NCBI RefSeq assembly: GCF_000829055.1 | Contig: NZ_AP012544.1 | Span: 124,001-188,000 of the forward strand | DNA length: 64,000 bases | Reading direction: 5' to 3' | Source of the DNA: Lacticaseibacillus casei DSM 20011 = JCM 1134 = ATCC 393 | GTDB taxonomy: Bacteria; Bacillota; Bacilli; Lactobacillales; Lactobacillaceae | Part shown: piece by piece, positions 62,181 through 64,000 of the stretch | Layout: every line of letters starts with the position of its first letter | How positions within the stretch are numbered: the first letter of the stretch is position 1 | Translations under genes and position numbers: made by a program | Notes under the pieces: model-generated | Databases searched by the model: none | What the model was told of the DNA's origin: nothing | What the model saw: only the letters and a program-made list of their open reading frames with translations

Positions 62181-63749
62181 ATGTCTATCAAATATATGAT
62201 CGGGGTTGATTTAGGTACAACGAGTACCAAGGTCGTTTTGTTTGATCTAAAAGGTCAAGCGATTGCGACGGCGAATAACCTTTACCCGTTATATCAAGAT
62301 ACGCCGGATATGGCTGAAGAGGATCCGGAAGAAATTTTTGCGGCGACGGTTGGCGGATTAACCGAAGTCATGCATCGCGGGAATGTTCAGCCCGGTGAAT
62401 TAGGCGGCGTTTCGTTTTCAGCCGCCATGCATAGTCTGATTTTGATGGATGAGCATGACAAACCGATCACACGGGTTATTACCTGGGCAGACAATCGGGC
62501 GGCGGCTTACGCGACGAAGCTGAAGCAAAGTGACCTGGGGATGACGCTGTCTAAGGCGACCGGGGTTCCAACGCACCCGATGTCGCCGCTGGTGAAATTA
62601 CTGTGGCTCAGTGCCGAGCATCCCGAGCTTGTCGCCCGCACGCGTCATTTTATCGGGATTAAAGATTATATCTTGTTCCGCTTTTTCGGGCGGTATGTTC
62701 AAGACTATTCACTGGCAAACGCGACGGGCTTGTTCAATATTCACACGGTGGATTGGGATGATCGTGCGTTAGATGTCGCCAATGTCCGGCGCGATCAACT
62801 GCCGGAGTTGGTGGATACGAGTTATCAGCTGACCGGGTTAAATGCTAATTACGCCGCCGTGACCGGCATTGACGACAAAACACCGTTCATTCTCGGGGCT
62901 AGTGATGGCACGCTAAGTAACCTTGGCGTTGGCGCGATTGATCCTGGCGTTTTGGCGGTCACGATTGGCACTTCAGGCGCCGTTCGCGTGGTGACGGATA
63001 AGCCGGTTGTTGATCCGCAAGGGCGGTTATTCACTTACTACTTGGCACCTAATAAGTGGGTCGTCGGCGGTCCGGTGAATAATGGCGGCATCGTGTTCCG
63101 CTGGGTGCGCGATCAATTGTTTGCGCCGGAAAAAATCACCGCCGAGCAACTACAGGTTGATTCATATGAAGTTTTGACCGACATTGCCAGCAAAATTCCT
63201 GCCGGTGCCGATGGGCTATTATTCCATCCGTATCTTGGCGGGGAACGGGCCCCGATTTGGGACGCGAATGCGCGCGGCAGTTTCTTCGGCTTAACCCGCC
63301 AGCATACACGAGCACACATGGTTCGCGCGGCACTTGAGGGCATCGTTTATAACCTGTATATGGTGATGTTGATGATCGAAGGCATTACTGGCAAACCTCG
63401 CGCCATTCAAGCGACAGGCGGGTTCGCCCGCAGCGCATTATGGCGACAAATGCTGGCCGATGTGTTTGAACAGGAAGTCAACATTCCTGAAAGTTTTGAA
63501 AGCTCGGCATTGGGAGCCGTGGTGATCGGGATGAAATCGTTAGGGTTGATTGATGATCTCAGTGTCGTCAAGGATATGATTGGCGTCACCAACACGCATG
63601 AACCGAATGAAGCTAATTTCCAAGCTTATCGGGAATTGTTGCCAATCTGGATTCGGCTAACGCGCAAGCTAGGCAGCGAGTATCAGGCGATTGCCGATTA
63701 TCAACGCGCGCATCCGGATCCGAGGGCACGTAGCAAAGAACAGGATTAA
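62181..63749 (+). CDS. gntK: Gluconokinase (FGGY family)
   Basis: 522 aa from the ATG at 62181 (AAAGGAG upstream; the GTG just before it is in frame). Phosphorylates gluconate. ATPase N-lobe motif MIGVDLGTTSTKVVLFDLKG; SFSAAMHSLILMD near 75; VITWADNRA near 95; SDGTLSNLGVGAIDPGVLAV near 238; the FGGY C-terminal signature lies in GGEREPIW-like GGERAPIWDANARGSFFGL near 355; ATGGFARSALWRQMLADVF near 412. 14 bases after gnd. Confidence 0.93.
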   Translation: MSIKYMIGVDLGTTSTKVVLFDLKGQAIATANNLYPLYQDTPDMAEEDPEEIFAATVGGLTEVMHRGNVQPGELGGVSFSAAMHSLILMDEHDKPITRVITWADNRAAAYATKLKQSDLGMTLSKATGVPTHPMSPLVKLLWLSAEHPELVARTRHFIGIKDYILFRFFGRYVQDYSLANATGLFNIHTVDWDDRALDVANVRRDQLPELVDTSYQLTGLNANYAAVTGIDDKTPFILGASDGTLSNLGVGAIDPGVLAVTIGTSGAVRVVTDKPVVDPQGRLFTYYLAPNKWVVGGPVNNGGIVFRWVRDQLFAPEKITAEQLQVDSYEVLTDIASKIPAGADGLLFHPYLGGERAPIWDANARGSFFGLTRQHTRAHMVRAALEGIVYNLYMVMLMIEGITGKPRAIQATGGFARSALWRQMLADVFEQEVNIPESFESSALGAVVIGMKSLGLIDDLSVVKDMIGVTNTHEPNEANFQAYRELLPIWIRLTRKLGSEYQAIADYQRAHPDPRARSKEQD

Positions 63750-63769
63750 TCAGGTATATAAAAATTAGG

Positions 63770-63810
63770 CGACAGACGCAAACGATCACAAAAGCGACTG
63801 CCACTTTTTA
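63770..63810 (+). terminator. Possible weak hairpin after gntK
   Basis: CAGACGC / GCGACTG (one mismatch) plus GGC / GCC, then CTTTTT. If it works, gntP would partly depend on its own promoter. Confidence 0.4.
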
Positions 63811-63856
63811 TCGATAGTTTTGTAAACGGTTTCTAGAAGCGCGGGCATATGCTCAA

Positions 63857-63899
63857 ATTAACGCGTTCGGCGACTTCTAACCGCGCCGATTCATGTCAA
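63857..63899 (+). repeat. Degenerate remnant of the dispersed palindromic repeat
   Basis: ATTAACGCGTTCGGCGACTT joined to CTAACCGCGCCGATTCATGT: both ends without the ~80-base centre. Directly before the gntP ribosome binding site. Confidence 0.6.
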
Positions 63900-63911
63900 G
63901 GAGGACTGAAC

Positions 63912-64000
63912 ATGGATTTACTTGTCTTGGTGCTAGGCATTCTATTACTGTTGGTGTTGATTATTAAGTTTAAGTTCAACACTTATGTTTCTCTGATAAT
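63912..64000 (+). CDS. gntP: GntP-family gluconate permease, N-terminus (truncated by window end)
   Basis: 29 codons visible: MDLLVLVLGILLLLVLIIK then FKFNTYVSLI, the hydrophobic first helix and conserved start of GntP gluconate:H+ symporters. AAGGAGG lies 7 bases upstream of the ATG. Its place after gnd and gntK fits gluconate uptake. The rest is outside the window. Confidence 0.75.
   Translation, partial: MDLLVLVLGILLLLVLIIKFKFNTYVSLI

Overview
This window looks like chromosomal DNA of the Lacticaseibacillus casei / paracasei / rhamnosus group, on the origin-proximal side of the genome. Four things suggest this: (i) an rsmG-noc-parA-parB-DUF951-ychF block typical of the Firmicutes oriC region; (ii) a myo-inositol (iol) cluster in the order described for L. 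casei BL23 (R-T-A-B-C-D-G1-G2-E-J-K); (iii) an L-lysine-type murE next to an aspartate-racemase-like gene; (iv) moderate GC and lactobacillus-specific small families. No rRNA, tRNA or CRISPR was seen. The species cannot be fixed by reading alone.

Layout. 1-4.2 kb: a baeRF-like gene, then a more AT-rich module with an Rgg-type regulator divergent from an ABC exporter. Directly behind the exporter, with a near-perfect ribosome binding site, is an unlisted 37-codon peptide gene followed by a terminator. This is the best candidate for an undescribed system here, a peptide signalling or peptide export cassette. 4.2-19.4 kb: oxidoreductases (FAD/NAD protein, NADH oxidase, 2-hydroxyacid dehydrogenase, flavodoxin, FMN split-barrel), a TauE/DUF1634 pair, gamma-glutamyltransferase, a LexA-box-controlled small gene, and the glsB-amaP-DUF2273-asp23-asp23 envelope stress operon. 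19.5-25.3 kb: IS30 copy 1 in the leader of a DUF969-DUF979-pcp operon, then a GatD-like amidotransferase without MurT. 25.4-36 kb: a GT2 synthase, the chromosome segregation block, an LPXTG surface protein and guaB. 36-44.2 kb: a two-component system coupled to a D,D-carboxypeptidase, a GreA paralogue, murE-racD and an aldo/keto reductase. 44.2-60 kb: the iol cluster plus two TIM-barrel genes. 60-64 kb: a gluconate operon (RpiR regulator, gnd, gntK, start of gntP).

The iol pathway appears dead. iolC is split by IS30 copy 2 (13-bp target duplication; precise excision would restore 324 codons), and iolD carries a one-base insertion. The two IS copies are 1261 bp each, in the same orientation, and essentially identical, so they are recent.

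A family of ~120-bp imperfect palindromes occurs about a dozen times between genes. Its arms show compensatory base changes, so a fold is being preserved. Elements sit either directly after the T-run of terminators or directly before ribosome binding sites.
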